Below, piece after piece: positions 23,478 through 32,150 of a stretch of 32,150 nt of DNA; within the stretch, counting starts at the first letter, position 1, and each line of letters begins with the position of its first letter. The notes under the pieces were generated by a model. It did not search any database. It saw only the letters and a list, made by a program, of their open reading frames with translations, and was not told where the DNA came from. Source of the stretch: Aquifex sp964425585 (GTDB lineage: Bacteria > Aquificota > Aquificia > Aquificales > Aquificaceae); NCBI GenBank assembly GCA_964425585.1, contig CAYRMG010000013.1, forward strand, positions 1 through 32,150, in the 5' to 3' direction. The position numbers and the translations under genes were made by a program.

Positions 23478-23531
23478 AAAGTAAAATTCTATTAAATTTA
23501 TTAATACTTAAAACTCTCAAGGGGTGAAAGA
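23478..23531 (+). promoter_or_regulatory. A/T-rich gap upstream of gltB
   Basis: This 54-base gap contains an inverted repeat TATTAA-n5-TTAATA (23490-23506) and a TATTAA-like -10 candidate, then AAGGGGTGAAAG before the ATG. The repeat could be an operator for nitrogen control, but A/T repeats of this size also arise by chance. Confidence 0.3.
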
Positions 23532-26500
23532 ATGTGGCAGGAATTTGACAGCTGCGGTGTGGGTTTTGTCTGCGATATCCACGGAAAAAAGAGCCACGAA
23601 ATTCTCAGAATGGGTGTTGAAGCTGTAAAGAATTTAACCCACAGGGGTGCAATAGGAGGGGACGGAAAAACGGGAGACGGTGCGGGAGTTCTTACTGAAA
23701 TCCCGAAAAAGCTTTTCCTGAAGGAAATAGAAAAACTCGGTTATAACCTTTCCGATGAGAGTAATCTCGCTGTTGGTGTTTTCTTTTTATACGAGCCCAT
23801 AGAGGACAAGATAGAGGAAGTTTTTATAAAAGAAGGTATAAAGATAGTCGGATGGAGGGAAGTTCCCGTAAACAAGGATGCGGTCGGTGAGGTTGCCATT
23901 AAGGTAATGCCTAAAATAAAACAGCTTTTCCTAGACCTCAAGGGTATACCCGAGGAAGAAAGAGAATTAAAGCTATTTTTTGTAAGAAGACAGATAGAAA
24001 AGAAGTATGATGAGAAAGTTTACATCCCTTCGCTTTCCTCAAGAACTGTAGTTTACAAGGGGATGCTGGTAGCTCCCCAACTTGATAATTTCTATCCTGA
24101 CCTCAAAAATGAGGATTACGAGACTTCCTTTGTTCTCTTCCATCAGAGATATTCAACGAATACACTCCCTAACTGGAGGCTCGCTCAACCCCTCAGGTAT
24201 CTTGCTCACAACGGGGAAATAAACACCATCCAAGGAAACAGGAACTGGATGTTAACCCTCCAGCATGAACTTGAACACGAACTCCTAAAGGGCAGGGAAG
24301 AGCTAATAAAGCCCCTTGTTTCTCATGAGGAAAGTGATTCCGCATCACTTGATAGGGTGTTTGAGCTTCTTTGTCTCGTCGGTTATAAACCCGAACATGC
24401 AATATATATGCTAATTCCTCCCGCATGGGAAACAGTTCCCGGCCTCTCGGAAGAGGTAAAGGCATTTCTTGAGTATGAATCCCTCCTTATGAAACCGTGG
24501 GACGGGCCAGCTGCTATAGCCTTTACCGACGGAAGGGTTATAGGGGCACACCTTGATAGAAACGGCCTGAGACCCGCAAGGTATGTAATTACAAAGGATG
24601 GTTTTGTTGTCCTCGGATCCGAAGTCGGAATGGTGGAACTCAAAGATAAGGAAATTCTTGAGAAGGGAAGGCTGGGGCCCGGGGATACGATAATAATTGA
24701 GCTCGGAAAGGGAAAGATAAAGAAGACAAAGGAAATACTGGAAGAACTTGCTTCCTCAAAGCCCTACAAGGAATGGCTTGATAAACACCTTTTAAGGCTT
24801 TCTGAAATAGAAAACAAATACAAGATTGAAAAGCCGAAGGATGACCCAGATAGAGTAAGGAAGCTGGTGGCTTTCGGCTGGAGCGAAGAGGAAATTAAGA
24901 ACCAAATAAAGTATATGGCGGAAAACGGGAACGAAATGACATGGGCTATGGGGGACGATACTCCCCTTCCGCCTTTGTCGGAAAAACCCCAACTCCTTTA
25001 TAGATACTTCAAGCAAAGGTTTGCACAGGTTACAAATCCTCCTATTGACCCGATAAGGGAAAAGGCGGTAATGTCCCTCAGAATGAATCTCGGTTATAAG
25101 AGAAACTTCCTTAAGGAAACCGAAGAACACGCAAAAAGACTCCAGATAGATTCTCCCATACTTCTTGATTATCAGTTAAAGGCTATAGAAAATCAGGATA
25201 GATTTAAGGTTGTAAGAATTCCCATAGCATACCCCAAGGAAAGAAGCTACAACATAGTTGAACTCCAAGATATGGCGGGAGAAAGGAGAATTTCCGAGCT
25301 TATAATGGATGCCCTCTACGAAGAAATTCCCATAAACGATATGAGACTCGGCATAGAAACACTCCAGAGAAGGGTTGAGGAAGCCGTAAGGGAAGGTGCG
25401 GACATAATTATCCTCTCGGATAGATACATAAGCAAATACAGGGTTGCAATTCCCGCCCTTCTTGCGGTTTCCGCTTGTGTAAAACACCTTGCAAAGCAAG
25501 GCCTTGCCCATAAGGTTTCCTTCATAGTTGAGACGGGAGAGGCAAGGGACAGTCATCAGATAGCTTGTTTAATAGGCTACGGTGCGAGTGCGGTTTACCC
25601 CTATCTTGCCTATGAAGTTATTTATGAGCTCTGTGAAAAGGGAGAGATAGAACTTCCCTACGAGGAGGCTGTATTCAAATACAAAGAAGCCCTTGAAAAG
25701 GGACTTTTAAAGATTATGTCAAAAATGGGAATATCCACACTGAACTCCTATCAGGGAGCGCAGATATTTGATACCGTATGCCTTAACAAGGATTTCGTTG
25801 ATGAGTTCTTTACGGGAACACCCGTAACCCTTGAAGCGGACGGACTTGAAGAAATAGAAGCATCAACCCTGGCAAGACACAACGCAGCGTATGAAGTTGA
25901 AGAACCGAAACTTGACGTCGGCGGTCATATGAAAGCAAGGAAAGGGGGAGAGTATCACGCATGGTCTCCTCAGGTAGTAAGGGCTCTTCACAAGTTCCTT
26001 CAGACGAAGAACTACGAGGACTATAAAGAGTTTTCAAAACTTGCAAATTCACAACATCCTACATTTATAAGACATCTTCTAACCTACAAGAAGGCTCCCA
26101 AACCTATACCCATAGATGAGGTTGAACCGGTTGAAAGCATCCTTAAACGTTTCGTAACCGGCGGTATGTCCTTGGGTGCTCTTTCACCCGAAGCCCATGA
26201 GACTATAGCGGAAGCTTGTAATAGACTCGGTATGAAATCAAACTCCGGGGAAGGGGGAGAAGACCCGGAAAGGTATTGGACTATAAAAAACTCCGCGATA
26301 AAACAGGTAGCAAGCGGAAGGTTCGGTGTCACACCTGCTTATCTCGCATCCGCAAAAGACCTTGAGATAAAGATAGCCCAGGGTGCAAAACCCGGAGAAG
26401 GGGGACAGCTTCCCGGCCACAAGGTTAATGAATATATAGCAAAGCTAAGGCATTCCCAGCCCGGCGTTACCCTTATATCCCCTCCGCCTCATCACGATAT

Positions 26501-28022
26501 ATACTCTATAGAAGACCTTGCTCAACTCATTCACGACCTCAAGCAGGCTAATCCGTTTGCAAGGGTATGCGTTAAGCTGGTAGCGGAAAGAGGAGTGGGA
26601 ACAATAGCTGCCGGGGTTGCAAAGGCTTATGCGGATGTTGTTCAGATAAGCGGAGCGGAAGGTGGAACGGGTGCATCCCCCTATATATCCATAAAGAACG
26701 CTGGAAACTACTGGGAGATAGGTCTTACGGAAACTCAGAGGGTTTTAATGGAAAACCATCTCAGGGATAAGATTAGGGTAAGGGTGGACGGCGGATTCAG
26801 AACAGGAAAGGATGTGATAATAGCAGCCCTTATGGGTGCGGAGGAGTTCGGTTTCGGAACAGCGGCAATGATAGCGGAAGGGTGCGTTATGGCGAGAATA
26901 TGCCACACCAACAGATGCCCCACGGGTGTGGCAACCCAAGACCCCAACTTCAGGAAAAAGTTCAAAGGTAAGGTTGAAAACGTTATGGCCTACTTCAAGG
27001 CTGTTGCACAAGAGGTTAGGGAAATACTCGCGGAAATGGGATTCAGAAGCCTGGACGAGATTATAGGAAGGACAGACCTTCTTGAAGTTGTAAGATACGA
27101 TGAATTTCCCGGTTCCAAGAGAATAAAAGTTGAGGCACTTCTTGAAAGATATCCCGAAAACGAACCGAGAAGGTGTCTCGTTGAAAAGAACGATAATCCC
27201 GCTCCGAACTTTAACGACAAAATCCTTGAAGACCTCCTTCCTTACATAGAAGAGGGAATTCCCGTTGAGAAGGAATATCCAATAAGAAACGTTGATAGAA
27301 CAATACCCACAAAGATTAATTACTTTATATCCCTCTTTTACGGGGATAAGGGTCTTCCCGAGGATACGATAAAACTCACCTTCAGAGGAACCGCAGGACA
27401 GAGCTTCGGAGCTTTCAACCACAGGGGTGTGAGCCTTACACTTATAGGTGATGCAAACGACTACGTAGGTAAGGGAATGTTCGGGGGAAGGATAGTTATA
27501 ATTCCCGAAGGCGTAAAAGAAACGGATAAGAACGTAATAATGGGTAACACCTGCCTTTACGGTGCTACGGGAGGAGAGCTTTACGCGGCGGGTGTTGCGG
27601 GAGAAAGGTTCGCGGTAAGAAACAGCGGTGCTGTTGCGGTTATAGAAGGTGCGGGACTCCACTGCTGTGAATACATGACAGGCGGTATAGTTGTCGTTCT
27701 CGGAGATGTAGGATACAACATCGGAGCAGGAATGACGGGAGGACACGCTTACATTCTTGATGAGGAAAACACTTTGGAAGAAAAGCTGAATTACTCATAC
27801 GTTTATGCGAGGAGACTTGTAGGGGAAGAGGAAATAGAGGAACTGAGAAAACTTATAGAGAAACACTACAACTATACAAAGAGCCCGAAGGCGAAAAAGA
27901 TACTTGAAAACTGGGAGGAATACATAAGGAAGTTCTGGAAGATTATACCCCTTGAACAATGCAAAAGAGACCCTTACGGCGACTCGGATGCCTGCGAGGT
28001 TGAGATGTTGGGAAGAAGATAA
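23532..28022 (+). CDS. gltB: Glutamate synthase large subunit
   Basis: GltB transfers the amide of glutamine to 2-oxoglutarate to make two glutamates. The 1496 residues are full length. Cys8 in SCGVGF is the class II amidotransferase nucleophile, so a seven-residue propeptide should be removed. The FMN domain lies about 780-1160. C1118-x5-C1124-x4-C1129 binds the 3Fe-4S cluster. The GXGXG-rich beta-helix is near 1300-1430. No gltD small subunit is adjacent. The enzyme may use a distant GltD or ferredoxin. Confidence 0.97.
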   Translation: MWQEFDSCGVGFVCDIHGKKSHEILRMGVEAVKNLTHRGAIGGDGKTGDGAGVLTEIPKKLFLKEIEKLGYNLSDESNLAVGVFFLYEPIEDKIEEVFIKEGIKIVGWREVPVNKDAVGEVAIKVMPKIKQLFLDLKGIPEEERELKLFFVRRQIEKKYDEKVYIPSLSSRTVVYKGMLVAPQLDNFYPDLKNEDYETSFVLFHQRYSTNTLPNWRLAQPLRYLAHNGEINTIQGNRNWMLTLQHELEHELLKGREELIKPLVSHEESDSASLDRVFELLCLVGYKPEHAIYMLIPPAWETVPGLSEEVKAFLEYESLLMKPWDGPAAIAFTDGRVIGAHLDRNGLRPARYVITKDGFVVLGSEVGMVELKDKEILEKGRLGPGDTIIIELGKGKIKKTKEILEELASSKPYKEWLDKHLLRLSEIENKYKIEKPKDDPDRVRKLVAFGWSEEEIKNQIKYMAENGNEMTWAMGDDTPLPPLSEKPQLLYRYFKQRFAQVTNPPIDPIREKAVMSLRMNLGYKRNFLKETEEHAKRLQIDSPILLDYQLKAIENQDRFKVVRIPIAYPKERSYNIVELQDMAGERRISELIMDALYEEIPINDMRLGIETLQRRVEEAVREGADIIILSDRYISKYRVAIPALLAVSACVKHLAKQGLAHKVSFIVETGEARDSHQIACLIGYGASAVYPYLAYEVIYELCEKGEIELPYEEAVFKYKEALEKGLLKIMSKMGISTLNSYQGAQIFDTVCLNKDFVDEFFTGTPVTLEADGLEEIEASTLARHNAAYEVEEPKLDVGGHMKARKGGEYHAWSPQVVRALHKFLQTKNYEDYKEFSKLANSQHPTFIRHLLTYKKAPKPIPIDEVEPVESILKRFVTGGMSLGALSPEAHETIAEACNRLGMKSNSGEGGEDPERYWTIKNSAIKQVASGRFGVTPAYLASAKDLEIKIAQGAKPGEGGQLPGHKVNEYIAKLRHSQPGVTLISPPPHHDIYSIEDLAQLIHDLKQANPFARVCVKLVAERGVGTIAAGVAKAYADVVQISGAEGGTGASPYISIKNAGNYWEIGLTETQRVLMENHLRDKIRVRVDGGFRTGKDVIIAALMGAEEFGFGTAAMIAEGCVMARICHTNRCPTGVATQDPNFRKKFKGKVENVMAYFKAVAQEVREILAEMGFRSLDEIIGRTDLLEVVRYDEFPGSKRIKVEALLERYPENEPRRCLVEKNDNPAPNFNDKILEDLLPYIEEGIPVEKEYPIRNVDRTIPTKINYFISLFYGDKGLPEDTIKLTFRGTAGQSFGAFNHRGVSLTLIGDANDYVGKGMFGGRIVIIPEGVKETDKNVIMGNTCLYGATGGELYAAGVAGERFAVRNSGAVAVIEGAGLHCCEYMTGGIVVVLGDVGYNIGAGMTGGHAYILDEENTLEEKLNYSYVYARRLVGEEEIEELRKLIEKHYNYTKSPKAKKILENWEEYIRKFWKIIPLEQCKRDPYGDSDACEVEMLGRR

Positions 28023-29131
28023 AGGCTCTCGCCTTTGCCCTTTTTGATACAGGGGAGACGGTTCTCGGTGCCCTTGTCATTTCTACCTTCTTTCCCCTTT
28101 ACATAACAAGCTATATAGATACAAAAATATACGGCTTCCTTTACGGTCTATCCTTTCTTCTTACATTTCTCTTTTCCCTATACATCGGGAGATACGCGGA
28201 TAAAAGGGCTATAAGGAAACAATTTTTTTTCCTTTTCGGTTTGCTCACTAGCCTTTTCTGTTTACTTATATTCTTCGCCTACGGAAATCCCTACATATCC
28301 CTGATTCTTTTTCTCTTTTTACTCTTTTCCCATCAGCAGAGTATGATATTTTACAATTCTCTCCTTCTTAACTTTGAAGAAAGGGGAAAGGTCTCGGGCT
28401 TCGGTGTAGCCCTCGGTTATATCGGTTCAGCCTTTGCCCTTACTGTTTTGGCAAGTTTCTTAAGGGAACCATCGGTTTATCTGTATACCGCCTTTTTGTT
28501 CTTTCTATTTTTCCTTCCATCGGCTTTATTCATTGAGAACCCGAAAGAGAGAGGATTTGCGAAATTCTCGGAAATCTTGAGGGATAAACGGTTTGTAATT
28601 TTTCTCCTTTCATACTTTTCTCTTTCTGAGGTTGCAAACACACTCATAGCTATGATGGGTGTTTATCTGAAAGCTGTTTACGAACTTGAAAATACGGAAA
28701 TTTACAAAATTATAGGGTTTTCTGCGTTGGGAGGAGTTCTCGGGGGTATACTCTGGGGAATTTTTACAGATAGGTTCGGTGTAAACAGAATTTACCCCGC
28801 GGGATTCCTTAACTGGGTTTTATTTCTCTTCCTTCTCTACTTTGCAGGTAAGTATTTTCTTCCATTCGTTGGTCTGCTCGGAGGATTTTCCCTTGCCCAT
28901 CTCTGGACTACTGGAAGGGTTTTTCTGATAAATAACTTTCCCAAGGAAACCGTATCCCTGAGGCTATCCTTTCTTTCCCTCTCCGAGAGAGTAGCCTCAA
29001 GCGTCGGGGTGTGGCTCTGGAGTTTTTTTCTTTTACTTACCGATGATTATAGGTTGTCCGCACTTCTTATGGTTTTGTTGCCCCTTTTTGGTTTCTTACT
29101 TTATGTTCGCTTCTTTTTGAGATGGAAATAG
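28019..29131 (+). CDS. MFS transporter (UMF1/Atg22-like) with a non-canonical start, probably ATA
   Basis: From 28022 onward the frame encodes a clear MFS N-terminus, ALFDTGETVLGALVISTFFPLYI, followed by IGRYADKRAIRK, the loop between helices 2 and 3. The frame is open from 28004 to 29131 but has no ATG, GTG or TTG before 28241, which would remove two or more helices. The best candidate is ATA at 28019, overlapping the gltB stop as ATAA. A GGGAAGAAG purine run abuts it. That gives 370 residues, about ten to twelve helices. A sequencing error or frameshift from gltB (this is its -1 frame) are the alternatives. The substrate is unknown. Confidence 0.7.
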   Translation: MKALAFALFDTGETVLGALVISTFFPLYITSYIDTKIYGFLYGLSFLLTFLFSLYIGRYADKRAIRKQFFFLFGLLTSLFCLLIFFAYGNPYISLILFLFLLFSHQQSMIFYNSLLLNFEERGKVSGFGVALGYIGSAFALTVLASFLREPSVYLYTAFLFFLFFLPSALFIENPKERGFAKFSEILRDKRFVIFLLSYFSLSEVANTLIAMMGVYLKAVYELENTEIYKIIGFSALGGVLGGILWGIFTDRFGVNRIYPAGFLNWVLFLFLLYFAGKYFLPFVGLLGGFSLAHLWTTGRVFLINNFPKETVSLRLSFLSLSERVASSVGVWLWSFFLLLTDDYRLSALLMVLLPLFGFLLYVRFFLRWK

Positions 29132-30717
29132 GGCTCTATTGTCTGGATTCTCGGGTCTTCAACGGCCTTTCCTAAGGTAAAGTGGTATAAGTCTTGTATT
29201 TCTCTCGTCTTTATGCCGAGTAGTTCGTGCATAACATCATCAAAGAAACAACCTATTCCCGTTCCGTTCAGGTCGTGAGCAGTTGCCTCAAGGTATAAAA
29301 CATGGCCTATTAACCCCGCTTCCCAGTGAATATGTTTGTAGAACCAGGGCTTCCTATTAACCACGGGTTCAAAAAGGGATATCATACCGAGGGAAAAAGC
29401 GCTATCACTTGCTATATCTTGCTGACAGGATATATATCCTGCAATCTCCCTGAAATCTCCTTCATAGAGGAGGTAAAGGGGAAAGTCCTCGTAAACCCTT
29501 TCCCAAATAAACTCGGGTGTCGTATTTCTTTTCAGCTGATTCAGTAATTTCTCATTCCTCACAAAGCAGTAAAGTCCTCTCTTCAGGTTTCTTACCCTAT
29601 GGACGAATATAAAAAGATTGATAAACGAAGGTGTTATTTCAACATCAAAAGGGGAATATTCATCCCTCGGAAGCGTTTTATCAAGAATGTGAACAAATAA
29701 CTCCGCATCTATGTAAGTTTTTCCGTCGTAAGCCATACCGCTTCTTCTCCTTCTTATAACTTCTTCCGCGGACATATAAGATGGAACAATATTAAGAAAG
29801 GGAGGATTTCCGTAAATGAATTTAAACTCTTCGGTTTTCGGCTTTTCTGTGCCCTTTATTGCTTCGTAAATGATTTCCCATATAACCCTTTCCTTACTAA
29901 GGACATTCGGCCTTCCGAAGAATCTTAACTTTTCAAATTCCTTTATTATGTCTTGGGGAAGTGTTCTCGGAACATCGTGAACGTCTTTCGGGAAAACGAA
30001 AAATGCACACTCGGGAAATTCCTCCTCCCCCTTTATCCACTTTACCCTATGAAAGCCGAGAAGATAATTCAGGTCATCGTCCGATAAGCCGCTCAGATAC
30101 TTTACCTTCCAGCCTTTGAGGTTTGCGGAAAATCTAAGGCTTCCTATTGCATGTCCCGTATCAAGGAGACAGTATCTGTAAGCCCTTTCCCCGTATTTCC
30201 ACGCCTCTCTCCAGGGTATACTTGTGAAAACAAATATAAATCCTTCGCTTCCGAAGAAATCTTTAATTCTATCGGATAGCTCGGGAGGAAGGCTTGCCCT
30301 TTTCTCAAGGGCATGAAGAAAGGGGTTATAATGAAAGACCCCTTCAAGATTTCCGAGGTGGGGAATTATTAAATAACCTTCCGTGGGATGAAGGTTTCCG
30401 CTTGAGGGATTCATCCTAACAGACCACCTTGAGCCGGGTATTGCCTTCCAGGCGGAAAGTCCGAGAGCGAGCTCAAGGAACTTGCTTATACTTTCAAGGG
30501 TAAACCTCTCGGTGTTTACCATGCGGTAGTCGTAAAGAGCTGTATAGGTATGGGATGGATCTTTTAGAAGAGGTAAGTCTATTCTCTCACAACCCTCCCA
30601 GAACCTGAAGGGATTTGGCTGGTTTGCCCAATCAAGGTATCCCGGTGAGCGGGCAAGTCTATGGGGGTGGTGCTTCGTCTCTTCGTGGTAAAAGATTGTT
30701 TTATTTAAAGCTTCCAT
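29101..30717 (-). CDS. Tandem nitroreductase, SagB/ThcOx-type
   Basis: This encodes 538 residues with two nitroreductase-like FMN domains. The first, about 55-260, has SVRMNPSSGNLHPTEGYLI, the SagB-type dehydrogenase signature, and AYRYCLLDTGHAIGSL. The second, about 300-530, has PLYLLYEGDF, FSLGMISLFEP, HWEAGLIGHVLYLEATA and GTGIGCFFDD. SagB-type enzymes oxidise thiazoline/oxazoline rings in modified peptides, but many members sit outside such clusters. No YcaO, precursor peptide or export gene is in the window, so the substrate is unknown. Its 3' end overlaps the MFS gene by 31 bases. Confidence 0.87.
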   Translation of the reverse strand: MEALNKTIFYHEETKHHPHRLARSPGYLDWANQPNPFRFWEGCERIDLPLLKDPSHTYTALYDYRMVNTERFTLESISKFLELALGLSAWKAIPGSRWSVRMNPSSGNLHPTEGYLIIPHLGNLEGVFHYNPFLHALEKRASLPPELSDRIKDFFGSEGFIFVFTSIPWREAWKYGERAYRYCLLDTGHAIGSLRFSANLKGWKVKYLSGLSDDDLNYLLGFHRVKWIKGEEEFPECAFFVFPKDVHDVPRTLPQDIIKEFEKLRFFGRPNVLSKERVIWEIIYEAIKGTEKPKTEEFKFIYGNPPFLNIVPSYMSAEEVIRRRRSGMAYDGKTYIDAELFVHILDKTLPRDEYSPFDVEITPSFINLFIFVHRVRNLKRGLYCFVRNEKLLNQLKRNTTPEFIWERVYEDFPLYLLYEGDFREIAGYISCQQDIASDSAFSLGMISLFEPVVNRKPWFYKHIHWEAGLIGHVLYLEATAHDLNGTGIGCFFDDVMHELLGIKTREIQDLYHFTLGKAVEDPRIQTIEPYFHLKKKRT

Positions 30718-30724
30718 GAATTAA

Positions 30725-30730
30725 TAAAAT
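30725..30730 (+). promoter_or_regulatory. Candidate -10 box in the 19-base divergent gap
   Basis: TAAAAT ends six bases before the ATG at 30737. The gap to the divergent SagB-like gene is only 19 bases, with A/T boxes readable on both strands. An AAAGGT abuts the ATG, too close to act as a normal ribosome site. Confidence 0.35.
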
Positions 30731-30736
30731 AAAGGT

Positions 30737-31603
30737 ATGAAGGTAGGATTTATAGGGCTCGGTCATCTCGGAAAAGCCATAGCAAAGAGACTTATAGACC
30801 AAGGGGTTAATCTTGTTGTATGGAACAGAACTATTGAAAAGGCAAGGGAGTTTGCAAAAGAAACAGGGGCGGAAGTAGCAAGTTCTCCGAAGGAGCTTAT
30901 AAATCAGGTAGATAGGGTTTTCGTTATAGTTTTTGATTCCCACGCTTCGGAAGAAGTTATTTTCGGGGAGAATGGGCTCGTAAAAGGAAACGTAAAGGGG
31001 AAAACGGTTATAGATATGACGACCAATCACTTTGCTTACGCAAAAACTGCTTACGGGGAGCTGAAAAAATTGGGAGCTTACTATCTTGATGCTCCCGTTC
31101 TCGGAAGCGTTATTCCCGCACTTAAAGGGGAACTTACGATAGTTGTAGGGGGGGATAAGGAAAAGTTTGAGGAAAATAAACCCCTCTTTGAGAAGTTCTG
31201 TAAAGCCATTTACTACGTCGGAGAAGCGGGGAACGGAAGCAAGGCAAAGCTTATAAACAACATAGTTCTGGGGGGGATTATGGATATACTTGCAGAAGCT
31301 GTGGCGCTGGGTGAGCTTGCGGGATTTGATAAAGAAACAATAATAAACATACTGAATGACGGAGCGGGTAAATCTTACATACTTGATGTTAAGAAGAAAA
31401 AGCTTCTTGAAGAGGATTTCTCAACCCACTTTTCCGTAAACCTTATATACAAGGATTTACATTACGCTCAAGACCTTATTAAAGAACTCGGTGTGTTTTC
31501 CTTTACAACCGCAGCTGTTAAAGAAACCTACGGTCTTGCAAGAAAGAAAGGCCTCGGAAATCTTGACTTTTCCGCCGTTTATAAGGTATTGAAGGAAGAT
31601 TAA
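30737..31603 (+). CDS. Beta-hydroxyacid dehydrogenase (3-hydroxyisobutyrate/GLYR family)
   Basis: This encodes 288 residues. GFIGLGHLGKAIA at 4-16 is the dinucleotide fold. R31 in VVWNRT suggests NADP(H) preference. DAPVLGSVIPALKGELTIVVGG at 118-139 is the substrate-binding signature, and K171 in GNGSKAKLINN is the catalytic lysine. Members reduce short-chain aldehydes such as glyoxylate and succinic semialdehyde or oxidise 3-hydroxyisobutyrate, and the sequence alone does not decide. It is followed 11 bases later by trmH. Confidence 0.9.
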   Translation: MKVGFIGLGHLGKAIAKRLIDQGVNLVVWNRTIEKAREFAKETGAEVASSPKELINQVDRVFVIVFDSHASEEVIFGENGLVKGNVKGKTVIDMTTNHFAYAKTAYGELKKLGAYYLDAPVLGSVIPALKGELTIVVGGDKEKFEENKPLFEKFCKAIYYVGEAGNGSKAKLINNIVLGGIMDILAEAVALGELAGFDKETIINILNDGAGKSYILDVKKKKLLEEDFSTHFSVNLIYKDLHYAQDLIKELGVFSFTTAAVKETYGLARKKGLGNLDFSAVYKVLKED

Positions 31604-31614
31604 CTTTTTAATTG

Positions 31615-32150
31615 ATGGAATACCTTGTGGTTGAGAAACGATTAAGGAGATTAAAGGATGTGCTTGAAAAAAGACAAAAAGACCTAATAGTTTTTGTGGA
31701 CAACGTTAAGAATGAACATAATTTTTCGGCAATTATTAGAACTTGCGATGCGGTAGGCGTTTTATACATCTACTATTATCACGCAGAAGGGAAAAAGGCA
31801 AAGATAAACGAGGGTATTACTCAAGGTTCCCATAAGTGGGTTTTCATAGAAAAAGTTGATAACCCGATTAATAAGGTAAGGGAGTTTAAAGAAAAAGGTT
31901 TTCAGATTGTTGCCACATGGATTTCAAAGGATTCTGTTGATTTTAGAAGTGTTGATTATACAAAACCTACGGTGATAATAGTCGGAAACGAGCTTCAGGG
32001 TGTTTCCCCCGAACTTGCGGAGCTTGCGGATAAAAAAATAGTTATCCCTATGTTCGGAATGGCTCAGAGCCTTAACGTTTCCGTTGCAACCGGAATTATT
32101 CTCTACGAAGCCCAGAATCAACGGTGGAAAAAAGGCATGTATGATAAGCC
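31615..32150 (+). CDS. trmH: tRNA 2'-O-methyltransferase TrmH (partial, cut by window end)
   Basis: TrmH methylates the 2'-OH of G18 in the D-loop of tRNA. The 178 residues visible include all three SPOUT motifs: NVKNEHNFSAIIRTCDAVG (with the catalytic R42), VIIVGNELQGVSPEL, and IPMFGMAQSLNVSVATGIILYEA, which form the trefoil knot binding SAM. Only the C-terminal helix is missing at the right edge. The ATG at 31615 has no clear ribosome site. A different TrmH/SpoU substrate is possible but the motif spacing favours G18. Confidence 0.92.
   Translation, partial: MEYLVVEKRLRRLKDVLEKRQKDLIVFVDNVKNEHNFSAIIRTCDAVGVLYIYYYHAEGKKAKINEGITQGSHKWVFIEKVDNPINKVREFKEKGFQIVATWISKDSVDFRSVDYTKPTVIIVGNELQGVSPELAELADKKIVIPMFGMAQSLNVSVATGIILYEAQNQRWKKGMYDK

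Noticed and set aside
23490..23506. Inverted repeat TATTAA-n5-TTAATA as a firm nitrogen operator
   Set aside because: It is short and purely A/T in an A/T-rich gap, with no second copy seen, so it is noted only as a weak candidate.
26745..27746. Long minus-strand open frame opposite gltB
   Set aside because: It is antisense to the well-conserved FMN and GXGXG domains of gltB. It is rich in Ser/Tyr/Cys/His, unlike the Lys/Glu-rich neighbours, and has no family motif.
27990..28050. Classical slippery-site frameshift joining gltB to the MFS gene
   Set aside because: The MFS frame is -1 to gltB, but no X-XXY-YYZ heptamer is present at GGAAGAAGATAAAGG, and a GltB-transporter fusion would make little biological sense.
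1..32150. CRISPR arrays, insertion sequences, tRNA or rRNA genes
   Set aside because: I saw no regularly spaced direct repeats, transposase motifs, terminal inverted repeats, or cloverleaf-like G/C-rich RNA segments by eye. A covariance-model scan was not possible.

Overview
The window is AT-leaning (by eye roughly 40-45 % G+C), densely packed and rich in overlapping genes. Its proteins carry the Lys/Glu/Ile bias of a hyperthermophile. The set (archaeal-type phosphoglycerate mutase, a sulfur-oxidising heterodisulfide-reductase-like operon, DXR, TrmH, a large GltB) points strongly to an Aquificota bacterium very close to Aquifex aeolicus. That assignment comes from protein recognition, not a database search. 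I see no rRNA, tRNA, CRISPR, insertion sequence or prophage.

Layout. (1) 1-4146, plus strand: the tail of an unknown gene, an unknown helical protein, a small basic/acidic protein, histidinol-phosphate aminotransferase (hisC), a FetB/UPF0014 permease, a short thioredoxin-reductase-like flavoprotein and a UPF0104-type membrane protein. (2) 4106-14548, minus strand: a sulfur-oxidation block, in transcription order tusA, dsrE2/3-like, dsrE-like, shdrC1, shdrB1, shdrA, a conserved cysteine-free protein, shdrC2, shdrB2, a terminator-like hairpin, then dsrE-like, a lipoate-carrier protein (GcvH-like/LbpA), a LipS-type radical SAM enzyme and dxr. (3) 14652-15805, minus: an FlhB-tail-like protein and a FliK/YlqG-like protein. 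(4) 15822-23477, plus: a small unknown protein, apgM, hpt, cysM, a LapA-LapB-type fusion, an MglA-like GTPase, a PATAN-like protein and an MsbA-type ABC exporter; the last four overlap one another. (5) 23532-29131, plus: gltB, then an MFS transporter with no canonical start codon. (6) 29101-30717, minus: a tandem SagB-type nitroreductase. (7) 30737-32150, plus: a beta-hydroxyacid dehydrogenase and trmH, cut by the window end.

How they work together. In established sHdr biology, sulfur is passed as persulfide among TusA and DsrE carriers to a cytoplasmic HdrC1B1A-Hyp-C2B2 complex that oxidises it to sulfite, with electrons going to a dedicated lipoate-binding protein. Here carriers, core complex, lipoyl protein and one lipoate-assembly radical SAM enzyme lie in one direction. 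The most unusual items are the LapA-LapB fusion inside a GTPase/ABC-exporter operon, the MFS gene that apparently starts at ATA, and a recurring layout in which a TANAAT-like box sits 6-11 bases before an ATG with no Shine-Dalgarno site, suggesting leaderless transcripts. No stretch over 300 bases lacks a gene.
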